A DNA stretch of 64,000 nt. Origin: Desulfurivibrionaceae bacterium (lineage in GTDB: Bacteria; Desulfobacterota; Desulfobulbia; Desulfobulbales; VMSU01). Position numbers and translations under genes: made by a program. Position 1 is the stretch's first letter, and each line of letters begins with the position of its first letter. Of the stretch, positions 43,935 to 52,836 are shown one piece after another. The DNA is taken from assembly GCA_030145275.1 (NCBI GenBank), contig JAQYVV010000004.1, positions 1 to 64,000 of the forward strand. Reading direction: 5' to 3'. A model generated the notes under the pieces. The model was not told the origin of the DNA. It did no database searches and worked only from the letters and a program-made list of their open reading frames with translations.

Positions 43935-43977
43935 CAAAAAGTCCTGTTCGGTTACCATGCCGGATAGGACTTTTTTT
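43935..43977 (+). terminator. Rho-independent terminator after rplS
   Basis: AAAAAGTCCTGTTCGG pairs with CCGGATAGGACTTTTTTT around a short loop; a T-run follows the stem. It ends the trmD-rplS transcript, so rnhB and later genes need their own promoter or read-through. Confidence 0.88.
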
Positions 43978-44010
43978 ATGTGCCGATGTGATTTGTTAAA
44001 GGTTCAAATA

Positions 44011-44174
44011 TGATGGCGTCGCAAAAAGTCCGATCTACTGCGTTGCGGATTTTTTACAGACCTTCGGTATACCATATGTATAACCGAAGCCCTGTAAAAA
44101 ATACCACGCCTTGTATATCGAACTTTTGTGCTTAGCCATCTTGGCGATTACTCAGATTTTTTACGAGAGCATCA
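44011..44174. repeat. Type E palindromic repeat, copy E1
   Basis: The left end, TGATGGCGTCGCAAAAAGTC, pairs with the right end, ATTTTTTACGAGAGCATCA. The interior has ACTGCGTTGCGGATTTTTTA, a central hairpin (CTTCGGTATACC around ATATG to AACCGAAG) and GCCTTGTATATCGAAC, then TTAGCCATCTTGG. E2 (45218-45379) shares both ends and the ACTGCGTTGC, GCGCCTTGTATCT and TTAGCCATC blocks. It ends four bases before the rnhB ATG. Confidence 0.85.
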
Positions 44175-44177
44175 AAT

Positions 44178-44843
44178 ATGAAAAAGCCAAAAGCCGTTAT
44201 CAAGGGTACACCTCAAGCACTATTTTCATCCTTTGTCGAATCTGACACATTTTCATTCGAACGCGCCTTGCAGCAGCAGGGATATGAGCATGTAGCAGGA
44301 ACTGATGAAGCTGGTCGTGGTCCGCTTGCCGGACCGGTTGTTGCCGCAAGTGTAATATTGCCGGTGGACTGCGATTATTCTATTTTTGAGGATTCAAAAA
44401 AACTATCCGCCTCCAAAAGGGAACTGCTTGTCCTGGAACTTGAGAGAATCGGAGCTAAGGTTGCTTTTTCGATTGTTTCTGAAGGAGTAATTGATGAAAT
44501 TAATATTTTGCAGGCATCTCTGCTGGCCATGAAGGAATCGTTAGTTTCATTGCCTGTTTTTCCGGACTATATTCTGGTTGATGGAAAATTCCAAGTGCCA
44601 CTTGCCACTGACCAAACTGCCTTAGTGAAAGGAGATTCCAGAAGTTCTTCCATCTCTGCTGCATCTATTGTCGCAAAGGTCACCAGGGACAAATTGATGT
44701 GTAAGTATCATGAAGAATACCCACAGTATGGTTTTGATAAAAATAAGGGGTACCCGACCTTGGCACACCGGAATGCCATAAAAAAGTTTGGTACCTGCCC
44801 CATCCATAGAAAAACCTTTGCCGGGGTCAGGGATTATTTATAA
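44178..44843 (+). CDS. rnhB: Ribonuclease HII
   Basis: RNase HII cuts the RNA part of RNA-DNA hybrids, including single ribonucleotides. The 221-residue protein has the GTDEAGRGPLAGPVVAASVI motif near residue 41 (Asp-Glu metal ligands), IFEDSKKLSASKRE, ILVDGKFQVP, VKGDSRSSSISAASIVAKVT near 151 and YGFDKNKGYPTLAHRNAI near 190. It starts right after repeat E1, and its weak ribosome binding site (GAGAG) lies within the repeat end. The stop overlaps yraN by one base. Confidence 0.95.
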   Translation: MKKPKAVIKGTPQALFSSFVESDTFSFERALQQQGYEHVAGTDEAGRGPLAGPVVAASVILPVDCDYSIFEDSKKLSASKRELLVLELERIGAKVAFSIVSEGVIDEINILQASLLAMKESLVSLPVFPDYILVDGKFQVPLATDQTALVKGDSRSSSISAASIVAKVTRDKLMCKYHEEYPQYGFDKNKGYPTLAHRNAIKKFGTCPIHRKTFAGVRDYL

Positions 44844-45220
44844 TGGCTTTTGTATCAAAAGGAAGAATTTCACTTGGTCAAACAGGTGAGAAATTGGCTC
44901 GAAAACTTCTTGAACAGCAAGGCTATAAGATAAAAGAAAGCAATTATAAAGTTAAGTTAGGTGAGATAGATATTATCGCCGAACATAACGGTGATCTGGT
45001 TTTTATTGAGGTCAAGACTAGGTCAGGTATTGGTTTTGGTACTCCTGCTGAAGCAGTCACCTTGCGGAAACAGCACCAGATTATCAAAGTAGCACAATAT
45101 TATCTTGCCCAAAAAAAATGCTTTGATATGTCTTCTAGATTTGATGTTGTCTCTGTTCTGATCGGAAAGAACGGAAAACCAATAATTGAGGTCATAGAAA
45201 ATGCCTTCGAACAAAACTGA
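44843..45220 (+). CDS. yraN: UPF0102/YraN family nuclease-like protein
   Basis: The 125-residue protein has the YraN endonuclease-like fold: GEKLARKLLEQQGYKIKESN, then LGEIDIIAEHNGDLVFIEVK with the acidic/Lys motif (D, E-x-K) and TRSGIGFGTPAEAVTLRKQ. Function is not settled; rnhB-yraN is a common pair. The ATG overlaps the rnhB stop (TAATG). Its own stop TGA (45218-45220) is the first three bases of repeat E2. Confidence 0.9.
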   Translation: MAFVSKGRISLGQTGEKLARKLLEQQGYKIKESNYKVKLGEIDIIAEHNGDLVFIEVKTRSGIGFGTPAEAVTLRKQHQIIKVAQYYLAQKKCFDMSSRFDVVSVLIGKNGKPIIEVIENAFEQN

Positions 45221-45379
45221 TGGCGTCGTAAAAAGTCGCCAGCTACTGCGTTGCTGCAAATTGCCTCGTCACTGCGGCGTACACAAGTACGCCTCATTCC
45301 TCGAAATTTGCGCGCCTTGTATCTGACGATTTTTTCTTAGCCATCGTGGAGCTAAGCATGATTTTTTGTAAGAGTATCA
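45218..45379. repeat. Type E palindromic repeat, copy E2, overlapping yraN stop and pdxA start
   Basis: It begins TGATGGCGTCGTAAAAAGTC and ends GATTTTTTGTAAGAGTATCA. The central part has a GGCGTACACAAGTACGCC hairpin (45284-45301 region), different from E1. The first three bases are the yraN stop. The last 22 bases include the pdxA start codon and its first seven codons. Confidence 0.85.
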
Positions 45380-46410
45380 AAACTGAAATTATCGGCATTA
45401 GCATGGGCTGTCCCGTTGGCATCGGGCCTGAAATTATAGTAAAAATGCTGGCCTCTGCAGAGCCACTTCCAAATAGATATTCACCCCTGGTTATTGGTGT
45501 GCCAGAAGTTTTTAGAAAATGTATTAACCATCTTGGCGCAAATATTGAGGTACTGGAATGGTTTCCTGGTGACCCTCTCCCAAAAGGCGTGATCAGCGTC
45601 TGTTGCCCACCTGAACTCAAGAAAAATAAGTCTGCTGAGATGGATGTTGATTCACTTATCTGGGGGCAGCCAAGCGGCGAAACAGGGTTGCTCATGGGAG
45701 CCTGTATCTCTTACTGTGTGCAATTAATTCAAAAAGGGGTTGTGGCGGCAATGGTCACCTGCCCCATTACCAAAGCTGCCTTTCAGCAGGCAGGGTATGA
45801 GTATCCTGGGCACACGGAGATGCTTGCTGATTTATGTGCAACGGACAGTTTTGCCATGATGATGGCTGGCGATAAACTGCGGGTAACCCTAGTCACTATC
45901 CACGAAAGTATTCAGCGTATTCCTGGGTTGTTGAACAGTGATAAAATTGTATCTATGATTGAAATGACCGGCAACTCTTTGAAAATTGATTTCAATATAA
46001 GCAAACCGAAAATAGCTGTTGCAGGACTAAATCCCCATGCCGGTGAAGGTGGGATTTTTGGCAATGAAGAGAAAAATATTATTTATCCTGCAATTAAGCA
46101 GGCGAGAAAGGCAGGATGGGATGTCTACGGCCCTTTTCCGCCAGATACTGTCTTTCATAAGGCAGTCCAAGGTGAGTATGATGTGGTTGTATGCATGTAT
46201 CACGATCAGGGGCTTATTCCCTTTAAACTGCTTCATTTTGAAGATGGAGTGAATGTGACTATAGGTTTGCCGATTGTCAGAACCTCTGTTGATCATGGGA
46301 CGGCCTATGACATTGCGGGAAAAGGTCTTGCTTCATTTTCCAGCTTGACTGCAGCCTACCGAATGGCTGTGGATATTTCTGAAAATAGAAAAAAAGCGGA
46401 TTCGCTATAG
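45358..46410 (+). CDS. pdxA: 4-hydroxythreonine-4-phosphate dehydrogenase PdxA
   Basis: PdxA oxidises 4-phosphohydroxy-L-threonine in the DXP-dependent pyridoxal phosphate pathway. The 350-residue protein has ISMGCPVGIGPEIIVKML near residue 14, TCPITKAAFQQAGYEYPGHT with the metal-ligand His near 140, VAGLNPHAGEGGIFGNEE near 220, and MYHDQGLIPFKLLHFEDGVN with TIGLPIVRTSVDHGTAYDIA. The ATG at 45358 with GGAG six bases upstream is chosen over a GTG at 45346. The start lies inside repeat E2, so the first few residues (MIFCKSI) are repeat-encoded. Confidence 0.93.
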   Translation: MIFCKSIKTEIIGISMGCPVGIGPEIIVKMLASAEPLPNRYSPLVIGVPEVFRKCINHLGANIEVLEWFPGDPLPKGVISVCCPPELKKNKSAEMDVDSLIWGQPSGETGLLMGACISYCVQLIQKGVVAAMVTCPITKAAFQQAGYEYPGHTEMLADLCATDSFAMMMAGDKLRVTLVTIHESIQRIPGLLNSDKIVSMIEMTGNSLKIDFNISKPKIAVAGLNPHAGEGGIFGNEEKNIIYPAIKQARKAGWDVYGPFPPDTVFHKAVQGEYDVVVCMYHDQGLIPFKLLHFEDGVNVTIGLPIVRTSVDHGTAYDIAGKGLASFSSLTAAYRMAVDISENRKKADSL

Positions 46411-46426
46411 AGCTAGAAGGATTGGA

Positions 46427-47050
46427 ATGCAGACAAAATTGAAAAAAGGCCTTTTAATTGCCTTTGAGGGAATAGATGGAACTGGCAAGTCAACCCAGAT
46501 TCAATTGCTTGCCGAAAAACTAGTCAAACAAGGTTTGCGAGTAGAAAAAACTCGTGAACCGACTAATGGTCATTATGGCACGAAGATACGAGAGTTGTAC
46601 GCAGATAGAGACGGGACATCCCTTGAAGATGAGCTGCAGCTGTTTATTCGGGATAGAAGAGAACATGTGGCTGGAGTTATCAATCCTGCCATTACCGCCG
46701 GCACTATTGTGTTGACCGACCGCTATTATTATTCAACAGCGGCTTATCAGGGTGCTGCTGGTATGGATCCGCAACGAATTTTGCAAATGAATGAAGAGTT
46801 TGCCCCAAGACCCGATTTGGTTTTACTGATTGATCTTCCTGTTGCTGAAAGTATCCACCGGATAGAGGTTCTCAGAAAGGAAACTCTAAACGCCTTCGAA
46901 CAGGAACAAAACCTGATAAAAGTGAAGCAGGTATTCGATGCATTGAAAGGTGATTACATTAAAAAAGTCGATGGGACAAAAAGTATTGAAGACGTTCACT
47001 CCTCAATTATGATATATGTAACTAATCTTCTTGGTAAAGTGGCGTTGTAA
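46427..47050 (+). CDS. tmk: Thymidylate kinase
   Basis: Tmk phosphorylates dTMP to dTDP. The 207-residue protein has the P-loop FEGIDGTGKSTQIQLLAEKL near residue 13, KTREPTNGHYGTKIREL with the DR(E)PT substrate site, and LTDRYYYSTAAYQGAAGMD near 96. AAGGA precedes the ATG. It is 16 bases after pdxA and probably co-transcribed. A 472-base gap rich in repeats follows. Confidence 0.95.
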   Translation: MQTKLKKGLLIAFEGIDGTGKSTQIQLLAEKLVKQGLRVEKTREPTNGHYGTKIRELYADRDGTSLEDELQLFIRDRREHVAGVINPAITAGTIVLTDRYYYSTAAYQGAAGMDPQRILQMNEEFAPRPDLVLLIDLPVAESIHRIEVLRKETLNAFEQEQNLIKVKQVFDALKGDYIKKVDGTKSIEDVHSSIMIYVTNLLGKVAL

Positions 47051-47176
47051 TAACTTTGCAGCATATTAACCTGCTGTGCTCGGCCTCTATTTTAAACGTA
47101 ACACCTGGATTCTCCCGATAAAGACACTTGGGGATAACGCCCCTCGTGCCACCGCGCAAAAGCAGCACTGTTGGCG

Positions 47177-47326
47177 AATAAAATTATACTGGGTATGCGG
47201 TTAGCGCAACTAAACTGGATTCCCACTTACCTCCCGTAAGCTTTTAACGGGAATCCAGCAAACCTTGCAGTCACTTATTGGCGTTTTGAATCAAGTTGAG
47301 CAAAGTGCATACCCAGTAAAATTATT
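47177..47326. repeat. Type G nested palindromic element
   Basis: AATAAAATTATACTGGGTAT near 47177 is matched by the inverted GCATACCCAGTAAAATTATT ending at 47326. Inside is a second hairpin, CTGGATTCCC (47215-47224) with CGGGAATCCAG, the latter like the common proteobacterial GGAATCCAG palindrome. To its left at 47100-47176 lie CACCTGGATTCTCCCG and other fragments. The gap from 47051 holds no gene. Confidence 0.75.
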
Positions 47327-47329
47327 TCG

Positions 47330-47480
47330 TAATTATTCAGCGTAGCCTGGAGATTACCCTTAACTCTAGGCTTTAACTGTTCAGATGTGCTTCATATTCG
47401 TTTTTTTAGGGCTTCGAAGCATACTCGTGCTATTCGAGAAGACCTAAATGAGCGAAGATGGAGTGCAGCTGAATAGTTAC
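47330..47480. repeat. Type A nested palindromic repeat, copy A6
   Basis: A full unit runs from TAACTGTTCAGATGTGCTTC (47374) to TGCAGCTGAATAGTTAC (47480). In it GGGCTTCGAAGCATACTCG pairs with TATTCGAGAAGACC, the inner hairpin of A2, A5 and 10446-10532. A half arm, TAATTATTCAGCGTAGCC, lies upstream at 47330. The open frame upstream of the next gene runs through its right end. Confidence 0.8.
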
Positions 47481-47522
47481 ATTATTTCTAAGGTACTAAA
47501 TGTGACTCAGATGCATTTAACT

Positions 47523-49241
47523 ATGAAACAATTAATTTTTTTTATATCCAGTCTGGCACTTATGTTGACCTCCTGTGCCGCACCTGTCTCGCAAGCGCCG
47601 CAGTATGGTGGTAGGGTTGCTGATGACTATATCGATGAAAAAATTGCGGACACGGACTGCTCCTATTTTTATTTTCTGGTGGGGAAAACTGCCGAGGTTG
47701 AAAAGAGATATGATGAAGCCGTTGAGGCCTATGAAAAGGCAATTGTTTGTGATCAATATGCTGATTTTATAATCAGAAGGCTTGCTGTTCTCCTTGTGCG
47801 TCTTGATCGAAAACAACAGGCCGTCAATTGGATCGAGAAAATTGTTGAAAGCAGGTCAGGTGACAACAAAGCGAAGATGCTTCTGGCAAGCCTGTATGCC
47901 TCTGTTGGCGAAATGGAAAAGGCGACTAATCTTTACAGTACAATTTTGGAAGTTGAGCCTGATAATTATGAAGCAATGCTTATGCTGGGGGCTTTGTACA
48001 TCAGTACTCTTGACTATGATAAAGCCAGGAACGTCCTGGAATTGTTAGTGGACAAAGATCCAACCTCATTGGCTGGGTTTCAGTATCTGGCCAAGTTATA
48101 TCGTGAATTGCAATATTATCATAAAGCATTCGTCGCCTATGAAAAGGCACTCGAGCTTAACTGGTTGAGCTCCTTGGCCCTTGAGGCTGCCTCTTTGTAT
48201 GAAGAACAAAAACGAGATGATGATGCCATCGTAATTTATAAAAAGATATTGAACTCCGATTACACCAACGAAAATGCCGTGGGGAGATTAGTACGAATCT
48301 ATCTTGAGCGCGATCAGACAAACAAGGCAATTGATGTTCTCCATGAGCTGCGAAAATATGCCATGGATACCCAGAGGGTTGACTTCTCTATTGGGCGAAT
48401 TTTCCTGGAGCAGGGAAAATATGATGATGCCATTGCCATTTTTTCTGAAATGTTGGCAGAATATCCCGACTTTGAGTTGGCCCGTTCTATTATTGCCCTT
48501 GCGTATTATGAAAAAGGAGACAAGGGAAAAGCTAAAGAGCTGCTTCTGATGATTCCTCGCAATGCGGAAGGCTATGAGGATGCCCTGGTTCTATTGATCA
48601 AAATTATGCGGGAAGAGAAGGATTATGATGCAGCGATCAATCTGATCTCAGACATTATTGAACAAGGGGACCTAGCTTACGAGATGGAGCTTTATCCTAT
48701 CCTCGCCGGTCTTTATAAAGAGAAAGATGATATGCCAGCTGCCAGACGTGTTTTTGAGCAGGCGATTGAGCAATTTCCCGATGAGCCTGATCTGCATTTT
48801 GAGTTTGGCATGTTCCTTGACAGGTCAGGTTTTATGGCGGAGGCCATGCGCCAGATTCACGTTGTGCTGGAAATTGATCCTGAGAATCCCTTTGCAATGA
48901 ATTATATCGGTTATACCTGGGCTGACGAGGGGGAAAATCTTGAAGAGGCACTGAGATATATTCAAAAGGCCATTAATATACGGCCCAAGGACGGTTTCAT
49001 TTTAGACAGTTTGGGGTGGGTCTATTTTAAGATGGGTAAGATCTCCCAGGCTATTGAGGCACTTGAAGAGGCTGTGCTTATCGAGGCTGAAGATCCCACA
49101 ATCATGGAGCATCTTGGAGATGCATACCTGCGGGATGATCGAACAAAAAAAGCAATAGAATATTATAATAAAGCCCTTGCTGTGTACGAAAAAGAGTCAG
49201 ATAAGACCAGGCTTAAGGAAAAGATCGAAGCCTTGAAGTGA
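47523..49241 (+). CDS. TPR-repeat outer-membrane lipoprotein
   Basis: The 572-residue protein has a lipoprotein signal (MKQLIFFISSLALMLTSC, lipobox LTSC) and then tandem TPR units through most of its length, for example YDEAVEAYEKAIVCDQYADF, VGEMEKATNLYSTILEVEPD, YDDAIAIFSEMLAEYPDFE and ISQAIEALEEAVLIEAEDP. ATG 47523 is chosen because the frame upstream (from 47448) is repeat A6. Similar TPR proteins precede the TIGR03960 radical SAM gene in related bacteria. A scaffold role is likely but the partner is unknown. Confidence 0.85.
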   Translation: MKQLIFFISSLALMLTSCAAPVSQAPQYGGRVADDYIDEKIADTDCSYFYFLVGKTAEVEKRYDEAVEAYEKAIVCDQYADFIIRRLAVLLVRLDRKQQAVNWIEKIVESRSGDNKAKMLLASLYASVGEMEKATNLYSTILEVEPDNYEAMLMLGALYISTLDYDKARNVLELLVDKDPTSLAGFQYLAKLYRELQYYHKAFVAYEKALELNWLSSLALEAASLYEEQKRDDDAIVIYKKILNSDYTNENAVGRLVRIYLERDQTNKAIDVLHELRKYAMDTQRVDFSIGRIFLEQGKYDDAIAIFSEMLAEYPDFELARSIIALAYYEKGDKGKAKELLLMIPRNAEGYEDALVLLIKIMREEKDYDAAINLISDIIEQGDLAYEMELYPILAGLYKEKDDMPAARRVFEQAIEQFPDEPDLHFEFGMFLDRSGFMAEAMRQIHVVLEIDPENPFAMNYIGYTWADEGENLEEALRYIQKAINIRPKDGFILDSLGWVYFKMGKISQAIEALEEAVLIEAEDPTIMEHLGDAYLRDDRTKKAIEYYNKALAVYEKESDKTRLKEKIEALK

Positions 49242-49243
49242 CG

Positions 49244-49349
49244 TAACTGTTTAGCTGCACCCCATCTGCGCCCGATTGGTCCTTTCAGCATACCGATGTA
49301 TAGCTGAAAGGCCCAATCGAACACATATGGGGCACATCTAAAAAGTTAC
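49244..49349. repeat. Type A nested palindromic repeat, copy A7
   Basis: The arms are TAACTGTTTAGCTGCACCCC and GGGGCACATCTAAAAAGTTA. Within them TGCGCCCGATTGG pairs with CCCAATCGAACACAT, and within that CCTTTCAGCATACC pairs with GCTGAAAGG. It lacks the 17-bp module that A1 and A3 have after CCCCATC (junction 49266/49267), so it is an empty-site copy. It begins three bases after a stop codon. Confidence 0.87.
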
Positions 49350-49457
49350 GTTCTTGTGGTTTTAGCTCTAGCGGGGCAGTGACTTAATTTGAAACTTGAA
49401 ACTGGAAATTTTCAACTGGTAGCGACTGACCGTTACACATTAATTAAATTATTCCCC

Positions 49458-50291
49458 ATGCTGAATGGAACATTACTCCAATATCTGTGCTTGATCCTGC
49501 TGCTGGTGCTTAGCGGCTGTTCTTCTTTGCCCGTTGGTTTACCGTTGGCGCAGGAGGAATACGATATTTCCCTGGGGCAGTTCAAAAAAATGATTGCAGA
49601 CCAGGCGCAGTGCCCCAGTAGCCTTGACGCCGATGTGTCCATTAGTTTTAGAAAAGTTGTCAATGCTGGGACAATATCTGGCTATCTGCAGGGTAAAGCA
49701 CCATCCTTCTTGAGGTTTGAAGGGGTCAACCCGCTCGGGATGACGGAAATTATTGCAGGTACTGATGGTGAAGGTTTTCAGCTAATAAATGTACGGCAGA
49801 AAAAAATATATACAGGAAAGACCAGCGCCGAAAAAATACAAAGATATGCTGGCGGTGAATTTTCTCTGCAAACTTCCTATTACTGGTTGATTGGCCGCGT
49901 TCCTCCAGGCCCTTTGTCCATATCGGATCTCAGGAGAGATCCTGAAGGAAATGGGTATTGGGCCGATATTGTCTATGAAAACTGGCAGACTCGCAGCATG
50001 GTCCTTTTTAGCAGTAGTGAAGGTGTGGTGCTGCAAAACATTGTTTCAGGAAAGAAGGGCGATGTTCTGGCCAGGTTTGTCTATGAGTATGACACAGCCG
50101 CAATAGATACGGATGCTAGTTTTCAAGGGGAAGGATACCAATGTAGGTATCCAAGAAGTATTATTATAGATGAGAATGCTAATGGTATAATTAGTATTCA
50201 GTTTAAAAAAACATATTTCAATGTCGAGTTTGAACCGAGTGATTTTGACATGGTTATACCCAAAGGGTTTGAGAGGAAAGTCATCAGGTGA
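49458..50291 (+). CDS. LolB-like/DUF4292-type outer-membrane lipoprotein
   Basis: The 277-residue protein starts MLNGTLLQYLCLILLLVLSG with a lipobox (LSGC) and continues as an alternating-strand protein of the LolA/LolB type: FRKVVNAGTISGYLQGKAPS, FLRFEGVNPLGMTEIIAGTD, and FQLINVRQKKIYTG. The family includes LolB, which receives lipoproteins at the outer membrane. The exact function is uncertain. ATG 49458 is chosen for the signal peptide. It overlaps the next gene by four bases. Confidence 0.7.
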   Translation: MLNGTLLQYLCLILLLVLSGCSSLPVGLPLAQEEYDISLGQFKKMIADQAQCPSSLDADVSISFRKVVNAGTISGYLQGKAPSFLRFEGVNPLGMTEIIAGTDGEGFQLINVRQKKIYTGKTSAEKIQRYAGGEFSLQTSYYWLIGRVPPGPLSISDLRRDPEGNGYWADIVYENWQTRSMVLFSSSEGVVLQNIVSGKKGDVLARFVYEYDTAAIDTDASFQGEGYQCRYPRSIIIDENANGIISIQFKKTYFNVEFEPSDFDMVIPKGFERKVIR

Positions 50292-52813
50292 GTATTTATG
50301 ATATGCTGACTAGGGTCAGTAAACCGAGCCGCTATCTCGGTAACGAATATAATGTGGTGAGAAAGGAGTGGAGCACGACCCAGGTGCGTGTGGCTTTGGC
50401 CTTTCCCGACCTGTATGAAATAGGTATGTCCCATCAGGGCTTGCAGATACTCTATCATATTCTCAATGAGAAGAGCGACTATTTAGCGGAGAGAGTGTAC
50501 GCTCCTGATCGTGATTTAGAAGACCTTTTGCGGGCCGAGGGAACCTCGCTGTTTTCCTTGGAATCAAAGCGTCCATTGAATGAATTTGATATACTTGGGA
50601 TTACCCTTCCCTATGAACTTTGCTACACCAATATCCTGACCATCCTCGATCTTTCTCACATCCCGTTTCGTGCTGTTGACCGGGATGAGCGCTTCCCTCT
50701 TATTATTGGCGGCGGTCCTTGTGCTTTTCACCCGGAACCAGTGGCAGAGTTTTTTGATGCTATTCTTTTGGGGGATGGAGAAGAGGCGGTGCTTTCTCTG
50801 GCTGCCTGTGTTTCCCAGGCCAAAAAAGAGAGCTTGTCCAGAAAAGAGGTTTTGGACAGATTAAGTATGATTCCAGGGGTGTATATTCCTTCATTGTTTG
50901 AGCCGAGATATGCTGATAACGGAGATCTGCTTGAAATATGTTCTCTCAAAAAGGGATACGAAAAGGTCACTCGTGCCGTTTTAGCGGATCTTGACTCGGC
51001 CAAGACCTTGTCTGCACCACTTGTGCCGCTTGCTAAAATTGTTCATGACCGTCTCGGACTTGAAATTGCCCGAGGATGCACAAGAGGTTGCCGTTTTTGC
51101 CAGGCCGGCATGATTTATAGGCCTGTTCGTGAAGTGAGCCCGCAGAAAATAATGGCTATAGCAAAGAGCGGTATAGAAAAGGGTGGTTTTGAGGAGATGG
51201 CCTTACTCTCTTTAAGCACCGGTGATTACTCCTGCTTGCCGGGATTGTTGACTGCCTTGATGAACACCTATGCCGAGCAGAATGTGGCGATTTCAATGCC
51301 TTCAATGCGGGTTGGCACTCTCACCAAAGAAATCATGGAGCAGATAAAACGGGTCAGGAAAACAGGTTTTACCATTGCCCCGGAGGCGGGCTCTGAGAGA
51401 CTTAGGCGCGTCATCAATAAGGGGATCACCGAAGAAGATCTGCTTGAAACCTGTACATCTGCTTTTGATCTTGGTTGGAAAATTATTAAGCTCTATTTTA
51501 TGTGTGGTCTGCCCATGGAGACAGAAGAGGATTTGGATGCAATTCCTGAATTGCTAACCAAGGCCCTCTCTCTTACCCGGGGTAGAAACGGCAGAAAAAT
51601 CAACGCGAGTATGGGGGTGTTTGTGCCTAAACCCCATACCCCTTTCCAGTGGGAAGCTCAATTGAGTATTGATGAGGGATTTGAGCGCATTTTTTATCTG
51701 AAAAAAAGAATGCCCAAAGGCGCGGCCCTTAAATGGAATGACCCCAAACTGAGTTTTCTTGAAGGGGTGTTTTCTCGAGGGGATAGGAAACTCTCCAGGG
51801 TAATAGAGGAAGCATGGCGCTGCGGTGCAAGGTTGGATGGCTGGTCAGAATATTTCAGTCTTCCTTTGTGGGAGCAGGCAGCAAGCACCTGCGGTATTGA
51901 GCTTAGCCACTATCTGAGGCGTAGGGATGTCAATGAAGTTCTGCCCTGGGAACATTTGAGTGCCGGTGTTGATGATGATTTTCTTAAAGATGAACTGGAA
52001 AAGGCAAAGCAAGAGGTGTACACCCCTGATTGTCGAGTCCATGGCTGCCAAAAATGTGGTTTATGCGATTTTAAGCTGGTCCAACCGGTAAGTCATGCAA
52101 AAGAGGGCTTGGACAATCTTGCATTTAGCCCAGATGAAAGTAGTCAAGCTGAAGGCCAATTCACGGACAAGAGAGATGTTCAGCAAGATCATTTCTTCTA
52201 CAGGATTGCCTACGAGAGGACGGGTAGCTCTAGGTTTTTAGGCCATCTTGAACTGCTGCAGGCCATTTTTCGTGCCATTAGGCGGGTAGGACTGCCGGTA
52301 AATTTCTCACAGGGGTATCATCCTAGCCCCAAGGTTTCTTTTGGTCCTGCTCTACCAGTGGGGACCATAAGCCTGGCTGAATATTTTGTAGTAGACCTTT
52401 CTCAACCCTTATCAGAAGTTGATGCCTGGATGAAAAGGCTCAATATTGAGATGCCGGAGGATATACTGATCAAAGGTATATCCATAACTGGTAAAAAAAT
52501 GCCGGCAAAAGTTGTGACCGACTATACTATTCAGTTGCCGGGCAAGGTCAACTCCCAAGTTATTGATGATTTTTTGAACGCCAGTGATTATTTCATTTCT
52601 GTTACAAGGAAAAGAAAGGTTCGTAAGATAAATATAAGACCCTCGGTTCGCCATCTGGAGGCAGGTACAGATGGCATTCACCTTGCGCTGGAAACTGAAA
52701 TAGGAAAGAGTGCCTGCAAGCCGGTGGAATTGATTCAATCTCTTTTAAATTTAAGTGCTCAAGAAGTTTTGCAGGCGAAAATAGTTAAAACTGCCTTCCA
52801 GGTATGCGAATAG
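50288..52813 (+). CDS. TIGR03960-family radical SAM protein fused to a DUF2344 domain
   Basis: The 841-residue protein has an N-terminal B12-binding-like part (about 20-220, ALAFPDLYEIGMSHQGLQIL and PLIIGGGPCAFHPEPVAEFF), a radical SAM core with the CxxxCxxC cluster in EIARGCTRGCRFCQAGMIYR near residue 265, and a C-terminal DUF2344 domain (about 635-840, RIAYERTGSSRFLGHLELLQ; NFSQGYHPSPKVSFGPALP). In several phyla this fused protein lies beside rng and rplU, which suggests a role in RNA or ribosome modification. The substrate is unknown. The start is a GTG overlapping the upstream stop. Confidence 0.9.
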   Translation: MSIYDMLTRVSKPSRYLGNEYNVVRKEWSTTQVRVALAFPDLYEIGMSHQGLQILYHILNEKSDYLAERVYAPDRDLEDLLRAEGTSLFSLESKRPLNEFDILGITLPYELCYTNILTILDLSHIPFRAVDRDERFPLIIGGGPCAFHPEPVAEFFDAILLGDGEEAVLSLAACVSQAKKESLSRKEVLDRLSMIPGVYIPSLFEPRYADNGDLLEICSLKKGYEKVTRAVLADLDSAKTLSAPLVPLAKIVHDRLGLEIARGCTRGCRFCQAGMIYRPVREVSPQKIMAIAKSGIEKGGFEEMALLSLSTGDYSCLPGLLTALMNTYAEQNVAISMPSMRVGTLTKEIMEQIKRVRKTGFTIAPEAGSERLRRVINKGITEEDLLETCTSAFDLGWKIIKLYFMCGLPMETEEDLDAIPELLTKALSLTRGRNGRKINASMGVFVPKPHTPFQWEAQLSIDEGFERIFYLKKRMPKGAALKWNDPKLSFLEGVFSRGDRKLSRVIEEAWRCGARLDGWSEYFSLPLWEQAASTCGIELSHYLRRRDVNEVLPWEHLSAGVDDDFLKDELEKAKQEVYTPDCRVHGCQKCGLCDFKLVQPVSHAKEGLDNLAFSPDESSQAEGQFTDKRDVQQDHFFYRIAYERTGSSRFLGHLELLQAIFRAIRRVGLPVNFSQGYHPSPKVSFGPALPVGTISLAEYFVVDLSQPLSEVDAWMKRLNIEMPEDILIKGISITGKKMPAKVVTDYTIQLPGKVNSQVIDDFLNASDYFISVTRKRKVRKINIRPSVRHLEAGTDGIHLALETEIGKSACKPVELIQSLLNLSAQEVLQAKIVKTAFQVCE

Positions 52814-52836
52814 TCAGGTTTTCGGGTTTAAACTTT

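Noticed and set aside
47448..47522. N-terminal extension of the TPR lipoprotein
   Set aside because: It reads through the right arm of a type A repeat; the lipoprotein signal begins at 47523.
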